Assembly (NCBI RefSeq): GCF_041261445.1
Contig: NZ_JBGCCU010000014.1
Coordinates: 124,001-188,000, forward strand
Source of the DNA: Catenulispora sp. EB89
Lineage (GTDB): Bacteria; Actinomycetota; Actinomycetes; Streptomycetales; Catenulisporaceae
DNA: 64,000 nucleotides
Direction: 5' to 3'
In this document: positions 43,907-51,849 of the stretch, in pieces
Layout of the letters: the number at the start of each line of letters is the position of its first letter
How positions within the stretch are numbered: the first letter of the stretch is position 1
Notes under the pieces: generated by a model
What the model saw: only the letters and a program-made list of their open reading frames with translations
Told to the model about the DNA's origin: nothing
The model's database searches: none
Translations under genes and position numbers: made by a program

Positions 43907-46330
43907 TCACTCCGGGTACCCCAGCTGCACGTCATGCCGACTGTCGATCCGGCCGTCCACCCGTACCGCGCTCGCCACCGGCGGATATCCGCTCGCGATC
44001 AGCGTGTACTCGCCGGCGTCCAGGTCGGCGAAGGCGAACGAGCCCTCCGGGTCGCTGTCGGCCGTGGCGACCACGTTTCCGGCGCCGTCCATCAGCATCA
44101 CGCGTGCGTCGGGCAGTGGCGAGTCCGTGGACCAGGCGCGGACCGTGCCGGTCAGGCGTACCGCCGGGTGGAGTTCGACCTCGGCGCGCGTGGTGCCGTG
44201 GCCGTCGATCGTGATCGACAGGGCGCCGGGGCGGTGACCGGTCGCGTTCACCGCCAGGATCAGGGTGCCGACTGGCAGGTCGCGGAAGGTGTGGGTGCCG
44301 TCCTCGCCGGTGCGGCGGCTGGTGACCAGGTCGCCGGCGGCGTCGGTGAGCATCAGGGTGGCGCCGCCGATGCGGCTGCCGTCGGTGCCGCGGACCGTGA
44401 CCGCCAGCCGGCCGCGTTCGGCCAGTTGGATGTCGTGCCGGACGCTCCGCTCGCGGGCGGTGATGGTCGAGGCCTCCGGTTCGCGGCCGTCGGCGGCGAC
44501 GATCAGTACGTACGCGCCGGTGCGCGGGACGCCGAGCCGGTAGCCGCCGTCGTCGGCGCTGCGGGCCCGGCCCACCTGCCGGCCCTGCGGCGAGACTGCG
44601 GTGATCACGGCCAGCGGCATCGGCGCGCCGTCGCGGTCGCGGACCCGGCCGTGGATCAGGACGCCGTCGCCGTTGTAGGGGATCGGGATGTGGTTGTACG
44701 CGGGCTCGGCCGCCGTCGGCTCCGGGACAGGGACAGGGACTGCGTCGTGCAAAGGAAGGAGGAACTCCGTGGGATCGGCGGAATGCCCGGCCGATTCGGA
44801 GCCGGACCGCACGGCCTCCGCAGTCTGCACGGACTGCACGGACCGCACTGACTGCACAGCAGGCGCCGGCTGACCGACCCGGAAGCTGATCAGCACGAAC
44901 GACACCGCCGCCGCCGCCAACAGCAACCCAGCCGCCCACCAGAACGCGATGACGTACCCGTGCACCTGGGCCTGCGTGTGCAGCGTCGCAACCTGCTGCG
45001 ATGTGGCGTTCGGAGCGGTGTGCGCGGCGGTGTAGTTCCGCGTGGCGCTCAGTGCCAGGGTACTGAGAAGCGCTGTCCCGATCGCCCCGCCGACCTGCTG
45101 CGAGGTGTTGACCATCGCCGACGCGACCCCGGCGTCTCGCGGATCCACACCACCGGTCGCGACGTTCATCGCCGGCATGAACGCGCACCCCATGCCCAGT
45201 CCCAGCGCGATCGTGCCGGGCAACACCCACGTGTGATACGAGCTGTCGGCGGTGATCCGCGTCAGCGCGAGCATGCCCGCCGACCCGAGCAGGAACCCCG
45301 GCGGCATCAGGTACCGCGGCCGGACTCGAGTCATCAAGCGTGCGCTGATCTGCGTGGCGCCGATCAGCATGCCGCCGACCATCGGCAGGAACGCCGCGCC
45401 GCTGCGGATCGGCGACATCCCCTGCACCGCCTGCAGGTAGTACGTCAGGAACAGGAACGCGCCGAACATGCCGACGATCGCCAGCCCCAGCGACAGGTAC
45501 GCACCGCCCCGATCGCGGTTCCACACCACGCGCAATGGGAGCAGCGGCGCCTTGGAGATCGCCTCGACGATGACGAACAGCACGAGCGCGACCCCGGCGG
45601 CAATCAGCAGGCTGATGGTGATCCGCGCGCTCCAGCCGTCGGACTCGGCGCGCGACAGGCCGTAGACCAGGGATCCCAGCCCGCCGGTCACCAGGAAGAT
45701 GCCGAGGAAGTCCAGCCGTCCGTGGTCGCGGTGCCGCGTGGGTTCGCGCACGGCGACCGCGGCGCCGGTGAACGCGATGACGGCGAACACGACGTTGACG
45801 AACATCGTCCAACGCCAGCTGAGGTACTGCGTCAGCAGCCCGCCGAGCATCAGCCCGACCGCCGCGCCGCCGCCGGCGATCGAACCCCAGATGCCGAACG
45901 CCTTGGCGCGCTCGGCCGGCGCGGTGAACATCACCGTCACCAGCGACAGCGCCGACGGCGCCAGCATCGCGCCGAAACAGCCCTGCAGCGCGCGGGCGCC
46001 GAGCAGCATCCCGGTGTCGACGCTGGCCCCGCCGAGCGCCGAGGCCAGCGCGAACCCGATGACGCCGACCTGGAACGTCCGCTTGCGCCCGAGCCGGTCG
46101 GCCAGCCGGCCGCCGAACAACAGCAGCGCGCCGAAGGGCAGCGCGTAGGCGGTGACCACCCACTGCCGGTCCGCGTCGGAGAAACCCAGGTCGTGCTGCG
46201 CCGAGGGCAGCGCGATGTTCACCACGGTGCCGTCGAGCACCACCATGAGCTGCGCGAGGCCGATGAAGGCCAGGGCCTTCCAGCGGCGTGGGTCGACGAG
46301 CGGTGGGGCGGCAGGATTGGTTGAGGACAT
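43907..46330 (-). CDS. MFS efflux transporter (DHA2, 14-TM) fused to three carboxypeptidase-regulatory-like domains
   Basis: 807 residues. Residues about 15-500 form a drug:H+ antiporter (LMVVLDGTVVNIALPSAQHDLG motif; GGRLADRLGRKRTFQVG; GWSARITISLLIAAGV). A Val/Ser-Gln repeat linker (VQSVRSVQSVQTAEAV) and a Pro-rich stretch follow. Three beta-sandwich repeats complete the protein (about 560-636, 637-720, 721-807), each with a G-x-V-R-D-x-D-G-x-P-L-like start and GGYRLGV, GTHTFRDLPVG or GSFAFADLDAGEYTLIA centres, typical of carboxypeptidase regulatory-like folds. Such domains normally sit on surface proteins; on an exporter they may bind ligand or cell wall. Which face they lie on is not certain. 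Confidence 0.9.
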   Translation of the reverse strand: MSSTNPAAPPLVDPRRWKALAFIGLAQLMVVLDGTVVNIALPSAQHDLGFSDADRQWVVTAYALPFGALLLFGGRLADRLGRKRTFQVGVIGFALASALGGASVDTGMLLGARALQGCFGAMLAPSALSLVTVMFTAPAERAKAFGIWGSIAGGGAAVGLMLGGLLTQYLSWRWTMFVNVVFAVIAFTGAAVAVREPTRHRDHGRLDFLGIFLVTGGLGSLVYGLSRAESDGWSARITISLLIAAGVALVLFVIVEAISKAPLLPLRVVWNRDRGGAYLSLGLAIVGMFGAFLFLTYYLQAVQGMSPIRSGAAFLPMVGGMLIGATQISARLMTRVRPRYLMPPGFLLGSAGMLALTRITADSSYHTWVLPGTIALGLGMGCAFMPAMNVATGGVDPRDAGVASAMVNTSQQVGGAIGTALLSTLALSATRNYTAAHTAPNATSQQVATLHTQAQVHGYVIAFWWAAGLLLAAAAVSFVLISFRVGQPAPAVQSVRSVQSVQTAEAVRSGSESAGHSADPTEFLLPLHDAVPVPVPEPTAAEPAYNHIPIPYNGDGVLIHGRVRDRDGAPMPLAVITAVSPQGRQVGRARSADDGGYRLGVPRTGAYVLIVAADGREPEASTITARERSVRHDIQLAERGRLAVTVRGTDGSRIGGATLMLTDAAGDLVTSRRTGEDGTHTFRDLPVGTLILAVNATGHRPGALSITIDGHGTTRAEVELHPAVRLTGTVRAWSTDSPLPDARVMLMDGAGNVVATADSDPEGSFAFADLDAGEYTLIASGYPPVASAVRVDGRIDSRHDVQLGYPE

Positions 46331-46664
46331 GCGGGATACACCTATCCGAACAACTGCAAGGAATTATCAGGATTCGAAGATAAGGGGGCGGTGAGCGGAA
46401 TTTCGCTATGGTTATGCGAAGGCTCTGGGAGCGCCGGTTTTCAGCGGCTTATTCGCGCATTGCGACGCCGCCGACGTGTGGTGCGTGCCTGATTCATGGA
46501 CATCCGCACCACCTTCGCCAATACGAAACGACTCCGTACCACAATAGTCGCCGAAGCCCGTATTTACGAACTCTGAGATTAACGCCATGTTTGCACTCGG
46601 TCGCAGTGGGCAACGCGCTACATCCCCGTCAAGCGGTGTGCAGAGTTGTGCGAGGCAGGTAGAG
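46331..46664. other. intergenic region, locally AT-richer, no gene recognised
   Basis: Between the MFS start and the IS66 remnant the base composition drops relative to the neighbours and no reading frame has coding character. It probably carries the MFS promoter and old insertion-sequence flanking DNA. No terminal inverted repeat was found. Confidence 0.5.
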
Positions 46665-47021
46665 GAGGCCGGGGCGTCAGCAGCAGGGGTCCTGCCGGAC
46701 TTCACCGGTGCCATGCTCCATTACGCGCTGTGGCTCTACGGTGGCTTCCCCAACGCCGAGTACCAGCTCTGCTGCGCACGCGTGATCAGGGAGCTGACGT
46801 GGTGCGAGGAGCGGTTCGCCGCCGAACACTGGATTCGCTGGGTGCTCTCGGAGACGATCAAAGAGGCGGATCGGGCCCGAGGAGAGGCCTGGACCATTAC
46901 CCGGTCATACCTGCACTTCGCCACGGATCTTACCGTGCCGGCCACTAACAACCAGGCAGAACGAGATCTGCGCGCGGTCAAAACCCAGCTGAAGATCTCC
47001 GGCTGCAGCCCTCGACGCCGT
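46665..47021 (+). pseudogene. IS66-family transposase remnant
   Basis: A decayed internal-to-C-terminal piece of an IS66 transposase. It shows AAGVLPDFTGAMLHYALW (the catalytic-core strand), CCARVIRELTWCEER, a shortened helical middle, and the very typical ending NNQAERDLRAVKTQLKISG. A complete transposase has about 500 residues; only about 120 remain, with the N-terminal half and the last segment gone. No accessory ORFs or terminal repeats are seen. It lies directly beside the 3' end of the caspase-helicase operon and marks past mobile-element activity there. Confidence 0.8.
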
Positions 47022-47101
47022 CTGCCGCAGCTGTGCGCGAGCCAAGCCAGCTGCAGGTGCCGATCGCCGATCCGGTGTCATGGCACTGGACGTCGTCGGC
47101 C

Positions 47102-47128
47102 CCGCGACCGTCACTGTGACGGTCGCGG
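47102..47128 (-). terminator. terminator hairpin of the caspase-helicase operon
   Basis: CCGCGACCGTCAC is followed after one base by its exact complement GTGACGGTCGCGG. The stem lies 37 bases beyond the helicase stop on the minus strand. Confidence 0.65.
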
Positions 47129-47164
47129 TATCTCCGGAACGACTGCCGTCACCGTGAAGGAGGT

Positions 47165-50100
47165 TCACCTGTCGTAGAGCCGCCACGCCGGGATCCGTTG
47201 TGCACGGCGGTTCCCCTCCTCCGATGCGAGCAGTCCGGTTCGTTTGAGCTGAAGGAGGAGGTGGCGTGCGGGGTCGGCGCCGGGGGCGGTCCCGGTGTCC
47301 AGGACGACTGCCGTGGTCGACGTGTCCGCCGCTGTCACCACGGCGTCGGCCACGTAGCCGTCCAGCTCCTCGCAGAGGCTCACCTCCCCGGCCGAGGCCG
47401 CCAGCCGGTCGAACAGCAGATCCCGGTACTCCTCGCCGTGCGGCCATCGGGGACTGTGCCGGCCGGCCTCGATCTGTTCCAGAAGCCTGAGGCCCAGCCC
47501 GCCGCGGCGGATCCAGAAATCCCGGTCGCTGATGACGAACAGGTGGGCCCGCGCCCGGGTGATCGCCACGTTCCACAGGTTGGCCTGGTCGTCCAGGAAT
47601 CTCAGGGCACCGGGGCTGATGCCGTCGGCGGCGACCAGGCTGTAGATGACGGCGTCGCACTCACCGCCCTGGAAGGAGTGCGCGGTGCCCACGCGGACCC
47701 GCTGCTCGTCGGCCCACTGGGCCCGGATCGCCGAGGCCTGGGCCTTGAACGGGGTGACGACGCCGATCGTGGCCTCCGCGGGCAGCTTGTCCAGGAAGTA
47801 GCGGATGCCGCCGCCGACGCGGTCGATCTCCTCCTTGTTGATCCACGACCCGCGCTGGTGTCTCATCGCGGTGCCCTGCTGGTTGATCCACTTCACGTTC
47901 GGCTGGCCCGGGACGCCGCGCAGGTGTTGTGACGGTGTCAGGATCGTCAGCGGCTTTCCGCGTGGCGCGTAGAAGAGACTGTCGGACAGGCGTGCGATCT
48001 CCGGATGGCAGCGGTAGTGCTCGTTGAGCGTGAGGCTGCCTCCCGCCGCGTGTTCGAGGGCGTGGAACGCGGAGTCCTGCCGGTAGGCCAGGTGCGCGTC
48101 GAGAAGCTGTTGCGGGCCGAAGCCGTGCTTTTCCCGGATGGTCGCCTCTTCCGGGGCCTTCAACGTGGCGACGTGGGGGAGTTGGAGCGGGTCTCCGATG
48201 ACGACCGCGCGCTTGGCTCGGAACAGGACCGGCAGAACGGCGGGGATCGAGCACTGGCTGGCCTCGTCGATGACGACCAGGTCGAACATGCCTGCGTTCG
48301 GCGGGAAGCGGCGTGCCGACAGACAGGTGACGGCCCACGCCGGAACGGCGGGCAGTGCGGCGCGCAGCTTGCCCCAGTCCGAGCTGCTGGAATCGGTGTG
48401 GTCGGCCAGGGCCTGGAGCGCGGTGCGGCCGCCGGTGTGCAGGTCGTGGATTTTCGACGCCGCCAGGTCCAGGGCCCTCGCCTGACGCCTGTCCTCGGCG
48501 CCGGAAAGGGATGCGGTCAGTTCCTCGTCCGTGGGATGCGTCCGCGCGCTCAGCGTGCGCCACGCGCCTTCGCCGTCGGCGAAGGCGCCGACCGCCAGGC
48601 ACAGGGTGTCAGCGCTCTGTGGCGTCGCGTCGATGCCCAGACGGTTGAGGAACCTGCGGCGTCGTCGATCCGCGAACCAGCGGGCGCGGTGCAGCTTGTC
48701 GGCGCGGGACCGCATCCGGGCGAGGTCCTGGTCGGAGGCGCCGGACAGCCGATCGGGAACCGTGGCGCTCGGGCCTTCGCCGCCGGCCAGGATGGCGTCG
48801 AGCGCCTGCGCACGCTGCTGACCGGCCGCGAGCAGGGACGCCTCGGTCGCGGCCTTGTCGGCGGCGGCTTGCCGGAACACGCCGAGCTCGCGCGTCGCCG
48901 CGGCGTACGCGGCTCGGGCGGTCGGGAGCGTTCTGCCAGTGCCAGTGCCAGTGCCAGTGCCAGTGCCGGTGCCGGTGCCGGTGGAGGGCGCGGCGGCGGT
49001 GCCGGTGGCGGCCAAGGCCCCGCGCAGGATTTCCCGCTCGACGGCCTCGTAGTTCGTGCGCTCGCCGTTGCCCCGGCTGCCGGTCCGGACGATCAGCCCT
49101 TCGACCGCGCGTTCACAGCGGTGCCACACCTCGTCGACGGCCGCGTTGTTGGTCGACGCGACGAGGACGGACTGCCCGGCCGCGACCGCGGTGGCGACCA
49201 GGTTGACGATCAGGGCGCTCTTCCCGGTGCCGGGCGGCCCGGTCGCCACGGTCAGCCTCCGGGTCAGCGCGGCGTCGAGGACGTCGCTCTGGGCGTCGTT
49301 GACCGGCCCCAGGACGACCTGCTCGACGGCGCCGGCCGCCGAGGAGCCCGCAAGCCCGTCGAGCAGGGCGCCCATCGCGGTCTTCCCGATGGCGGGTTCC
49401 TTGCCGGCGATGTCCTCCAGGTCTTTCAGGAGCCTGCGGACGGTCGCGCCGGAGTCCAGGACCATGAGCACGGCGGTGTTCCGGGCCCCGCTCTGGGGTA
49501 CCCCGGGGTTCAGGCGGTCGGCCATCCGGTCCGGGAGGATCTGGTCGATCCAGTCGAGTTCGAACTCGTCGCGAAGCAGATGGTTGATCTCCCGTGCCAG
49601 GCCCGCGTGATCGCTCGCGCCCCAGTTGGGACTGTAGGTGCGCAGCAGGTTCTCGGCGCCGTCCTCGCCCAGCCAGTACCTGCTCAGCACGGGATTCGGC
49701 TCCGGCTCCCCGTAAGGACGAAGCCGGACCGAGCCGTCGTCGGCCTGAACGATCTCCAGGCGGCGGATCAGGAGGGGAGCGCATTGCGGCACTTTGAGGT
49801 TCACGCCTTGTGCGTCCTGGAGCAGCACGATGACGGGGTAGCCGTAGAGGAGGTCGGAGCCCTTCTTGGCCGCGTCGTCGATGTGGTCGGCGAACTCGGC
49901 CGGTACGGGGAACATGCCGTCCGGATCGGCTCCGGTGCCGCTGAGCAGTTGCTCCGTCCCGCCGATGAACACGGCTCGGGACTCCGTCGGAGCGAACTTC
50001 AGGAGTTTGTCCTCGGCGTTCTCGGCGCGGATGCAGTGCGCGTAGTACTCCAGCAAGGGCTTCCAGGCGACGGCTCCACCCGCGGGCCCCGCATCCTTCG

Positions 50101-50911
50101 CGGTGGAACCCGAACGCGGCGCCTTCGACGTGCCGTCGCGCGGATCCCTCCGCCGCACCGGTGCCTTGGCCAGGTAGATGTCGCCGCCGCTCACCCCGAT
50201 CGAGGAGGTCACGGGCGTCTGGCGCGTGCCTGCGGGCCGCGCGTTGAGCACCGCGCTGACGTGCTCGTACAGCTCGGCCATACCGACCCGGCCGTCCCGG
50301 TCCCGGTCTCCGGCCCCGCTTCGCAGCGCCTCCACGATGGTGCCGGTGAACAACGACGGGGAGTCGTCGCCGTCGCCGGCCCAGGACGCCTCCTGGGCCT
50401 GGGAGGAGGCCAGGATGTACACGCCCTTGGTCTGCATGGGCGGACCGACGGGATCGGAGCTCTTCGGCGTGCGGATCGTGGTGATCCCGGCGGCGAACCC
50501 GCCGCTTTCGCAGCAGTCGAGGATGAGGACCTTCTGCCGTGCCGCACAGTCCTTCAGATGTTCGTTGAGATACGCGGCCGGTACCGCGGTCTCGGCCAGG
50601 TCGGCCGTGTCGGTGTCCCGGGTCACGACGTGGAACTCGCCGGTCGCTGCGCTGCGCAGCCCGTGGCCGCTGATGTAGACGACGGTCAGTTCGTCCGGCT
50701 CGCTGCGGTCGAGGAAGTCGGCGATCCGCCGGCGCAGCGCCGCCGCGTCCGGATCCGAGGCCCGCTCGATGACGTCGAATCCGCCGACCGCCGTGTCGCC
50801 CAGCACCTCGGCCATGACCGCGATGTCGACCGCGACCCCCGGCAGGGCCGGGAAGTTCTGATAATCGGTCGCGCCGACCAGGAGGGCGCGGCGCCGTGCC
50901 GGGGCCGTCAC
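47165..50911 (-). CDS. caspase-like protease fused to SF1 (UPF1/DNA2-type) helicase, possible Vsr-like tail
   Basis: 1248 residues. Residues 1-250: caspase/metacaspase (C14) domain with RRRALLVGATDY, catalytic His83 in VVYISGHG and Cys134 in LILDCCESGGF. Residues 283-500: a linking domain (WKPLLEYYAHCIRAENAEDK) common in defence-associated helicases. From 540: SF1B helicase with Walker A GPPGTGKS (558-565), Walker B VVIDEASQC, motif III GDPLQLPHV, motif IV NEHYRCHPEIA, motif V GTAHSFQGGE and motif VI NVAITRARAHLFV. The last 100 residues (EEYRDLLFDRLA ... GYVADAVV ... RIPAWRLYD) resemble a degenerate Vsr/restriction-fold nuclease. GTG 50911 overlaps the stop of the EACC1-like gene (GTGA). Likely a nucleic-acid-sensing, protease-armed conflict system. 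Confidence 0.88.
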   Translation of the reverse strand: MTAPARRRALLVGATDYQNFPALPGVAVDIAVMAEVLGDTAVGGFDVIERASDPDAAALRRRIADFLDRSEPDELTVVYISGHGLRSAATGEFHVVTRDTDTADLAETAVPAAYLNEHLKDCAARQKVLILDCCESGGFAAGITTIRTPKSSDPVGPPMQTKGVYILASSQAQEASWAGDGDDSPSLFTGTIVEALRSGAGDRDRDGRVGMAELYEHVSAVLNARPAGTRQTPVTSSIGVSGGDIYLAKAPVRRRDPRDGTSKAPRSGSTAKDAGPAGGAVAWKPLLEYYAHCIRAENAEDKLLKFAPTESRAVFIGGTEQLLSGTGADPDGMFPVPAEFADHIDDAAKKGSDLLYGYPVIVLLQDAQGVNLKVPQCAPLLIRRLEIVQADDGSVRLRPYGEPEPNPVLSRYWLGEDGAENLLRTYSPNWGASDHAGLAREINHLLRDEFELDWIDQILPDRMADRLNPGVPQSGARNTAVLMVLDSGATVRRLLKDLEDIAGKEPAIGKTAMGALLDGLAGSSAAGAVEQVVLGPVNDAQSDVLDAALTRRLTVATGPPGTGKSALIVNLVATAVAAGQSVLVASTNNAAVDEVWHRCERAVEGLIVRTGSRGNGERTNYEAVEREILRGALAATGTAAAPSTGTGTGTGTGTGTGTGRTLPTARAAYAAATRELGVFRQAAADKAATEASLLAAGQQRAQALDAILAGGEGPSATVPDRLSGASDQDLARMRSRADKLHRARWFADRRRRRFLNRLGIDATPQSADTLCLAVGAFADGEGAWRTLSARTHPTDEELTASLSGAEDRRQARALDLAASKIHDLHTGGRTALQALADHTDSSSSDWGKLRAALPAVPAWAVTCLSARRFPPNAGMFDLVVIDEASQCSIPAVLPVLFRAKRAVVIGDPLQLPHVATLKAPEEATIREKHGFGPQQLLDAHLAYRQDSAFHALEHAAGGSLTLNEHYRCHPEIARLSDSLFYAPRGKPLTILTPSQHLRGVPGQPNVKWINQQGTAMRHQRGSWINKEEIDRVGGGIRYFLDKLPAEATIGVVTPFKAQASAIRAQWADEQRVRVGTAHSFQGGECDAVIYSLVAADGISPGALRFLDDQANLWNVAITRARAHLFVISDRDFWIRRGGLGLRLLEQIEAGRHSPRWPHGEEYRDLLFDRLAASAGEVSLCEELDGYVADAVVTAADTSTTAVVLDTGTAPGADPARHLLLQLKRTGLLASEEGNRRAQRIPAWRLYDR
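48935..48982. repeat. in-frame hexanucleotide repeat inside the helicase gene
   Basis: Eight tandem 6-bp units (five GCCAGT then three GCCGGT on the plus strand) encode an uninterrupted Gly-Thr dipeptide run at residues about 644-659, between helicase motif Ia and the later domain. Length changes by slippage would keep the reading frame and alter only linker length. Confidence 0.9.
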
Positions 50912-51279
50912 TTCTGCAGCTCGTCGAGGACTTTCGACAACAGCTCGGCCTGTTCCGGGCTCGGGTCGCCGGAGATCTCGACGTAGTCCTGGCCGACGGT
51001 CACTCGGACCCGCTCGCGCTTGTGGCGCGAGCACAGCTTCTTGACCGCCTCGGCGACCAGCGGTGCCGCGGCCGGCCAGGCGTAGTCGACGATCGCGTGC
51101 AGGACCTCCGGACCCTGGCCCTTGGCGCCCAGGCGTGCTTCGCCGCCGGGGTACTCGAGGCGGACCGCGACGTCCTGGACCCCGGTCAGATCCGAGCTCA
51201 ACGCGCGCGTCGCGTCCTCGCTGCGGAGCACGTCGTCGCCGAACACCGCGATCACCGCCATGGCCGTCCTGGAGCTCAT
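50908..51279 (-). CDS. EACC1-like small constant component of a conflict system
   Basis: 123 residues, no signal peptide. The layout matches effector-associated constant component 1 (EACC1) proteins of actinobacterial conflict systems: an N-terminal beta-rich half (AMAVIAVFGDDVLRSEDATRAL; DVAVRLEYPGGEA), a hydrophobic helix (EVLHAIVDYAWPAAAPLVAEAVKKL), a basic turn (CSRHKRERVRVTVG) and an acidic strand-helix end (YVEISGDPSPEQAELLSKVLDEL). ATG 51279 is preferred for the GGGGA five bases upstream; GTG 51282 is an alternative. Its stop overlaps the caspase-helicase start by four bases, so the two are made together. Family assignment rests on pattern recognition, not a search. Confidence 0.72.
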   Translation of the reverse strand: MSSRTAMAVIAVFGDDVLRSEDATRALSSDLTGVQDVAVRLEYPGGEARLGAKGQGPEVLHAIVDYAWPAAAPLVAEAVKKLCSRHKRERVRVTVGQDYVEISGDPSPEQAELLSKVLDELQK

Positions 51280-51295
51280 CACTGTCCCCGTTCAT

Positions 51296-51310
51296 GTCAG
51301 AGGTCTGATT
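51296..51310. promoter_or_regulatory. dyad site 1, upstream of the EACC1/caspase-helicase operon
   Basis: GTCAGAGGTCTGATT contains the exact inverted repeat TCAGA-GG-TCTGA. It lies 17 bases before the EACC1 start and 80 bases before the divergent metallopeptidase start, and recurs at 52897. A regulator site controlling both directions is plausible. Confidence 0.55.
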
Positions 51311-51389
51311 TCTAAAGCGAATGAGTATCGTAGCCGACGGGTAGCGGCCGGGGCACGTTGCGTAGCGTGGCGCGTGCGACAATGAGACG

Positions 51390-51731
51390 GTGATCAGCAT
51401 CGAGCCCGAACAGTTCGAACAACTGGTCGGCGAAGCGCTGGACTCCATCCCGGAGGCGCTGGCGCGCCAGATCCGGAACGTGGCGGTGGTCGTCGAGGCC
51501 GAGGCGCCGTATGCCGGGCTGCTGGGGTTGTACGAGGGCATTCCGCTGACCGGGCGGGGGGAGTGGTACTCCGGGGTGCTGCCGGATCGGATCACCATCT
51601 ACCGCACCGAGATTCTGAAGATCTGCCACAGTTACGAGGACGTGGTGCGCGAGGTGCGCACCACGGTCATCCACGAGGTGGGGCACCACTTCGGGATCGA
51701 CGACGAGCGGTTGCACGAGCTCGGGTGGTGA
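51390..51731 (+). CDS. small zinc metallopeptidase (zincin-like, minigluzincin type)
   Basis: 113 residues. The active-site motif TTVIHEVGHHFGIDDERLHELG contains HExxHxxGxxD with a following Glu-rich helix, the pattern of the short bacterial zincin-like metallopeptidase family. The preceding PLTGRGEWYSGVLPDRITIYRTEI is the usual beta region. No signal peptide. GTG 51390 lacks a Shine-Dalgarno and has a GACAAT box six bases upstream, suggesting a leaderless transcript. It is divergent from the EACC1 operon and separates it from the related dyad-linked gene. It may be unconnected housekeeping or an accessory protease. Confidence 0.9.
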   Translation: MISIEPEQFEQLVGEALDSIPEALARQIRNVAVVVEAEAPYAGLLGLYEGIPLTGRGEWYSGVLPDRITIYRTEILKICHSYEDVVREVRTTVIHEVGHHFGIDDERLHELGW

Positions 51732-51758
51732 GGCGGCGGCTCGGGGGTCGCCGAGCCG

Positions 51759-51812
51759 CCGAGGATCTGTGCTGTTCCGAGGATCTGTGCTGTTCCGAGG
51801 ATCTGTGCCGCC
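51759..51812. repeat. 18-bp tandem repeat, three copies
   Basis: CCGAGGATCTGTGCTGTT occurs twice exactly and a third time with a changed end (51795-51812). It lies just past the metallopeptidase stop and before the stop of the convergent 331-aa gene. Confidence 0.85.
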
Positions 51813-51849
51813 CCGCAACCGTGTGCCGCTCCGCGGGCCCGCGCTGCCC

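Noticed and set aside
46408-46662. Small 84-codon frame upstream of the IS66 remnant
   Set aside because: No ribosome-binding site, no codon-position GC bias, no recognisable domain.
48005-50986. A 993-codon open frame on the plus strand
   Set aside because: It is antisense to the caspase-helicase gene, whose minus-strand frame holds a full set of protease and helicase motifs.
51296-51310. Phage attachment-site core (repeated at 52897)
   Set aside because: No integrase or phage gene lies between or near the copies, and each has internal dyad symmetry and sits in a promoter region, favouring a regulator site.
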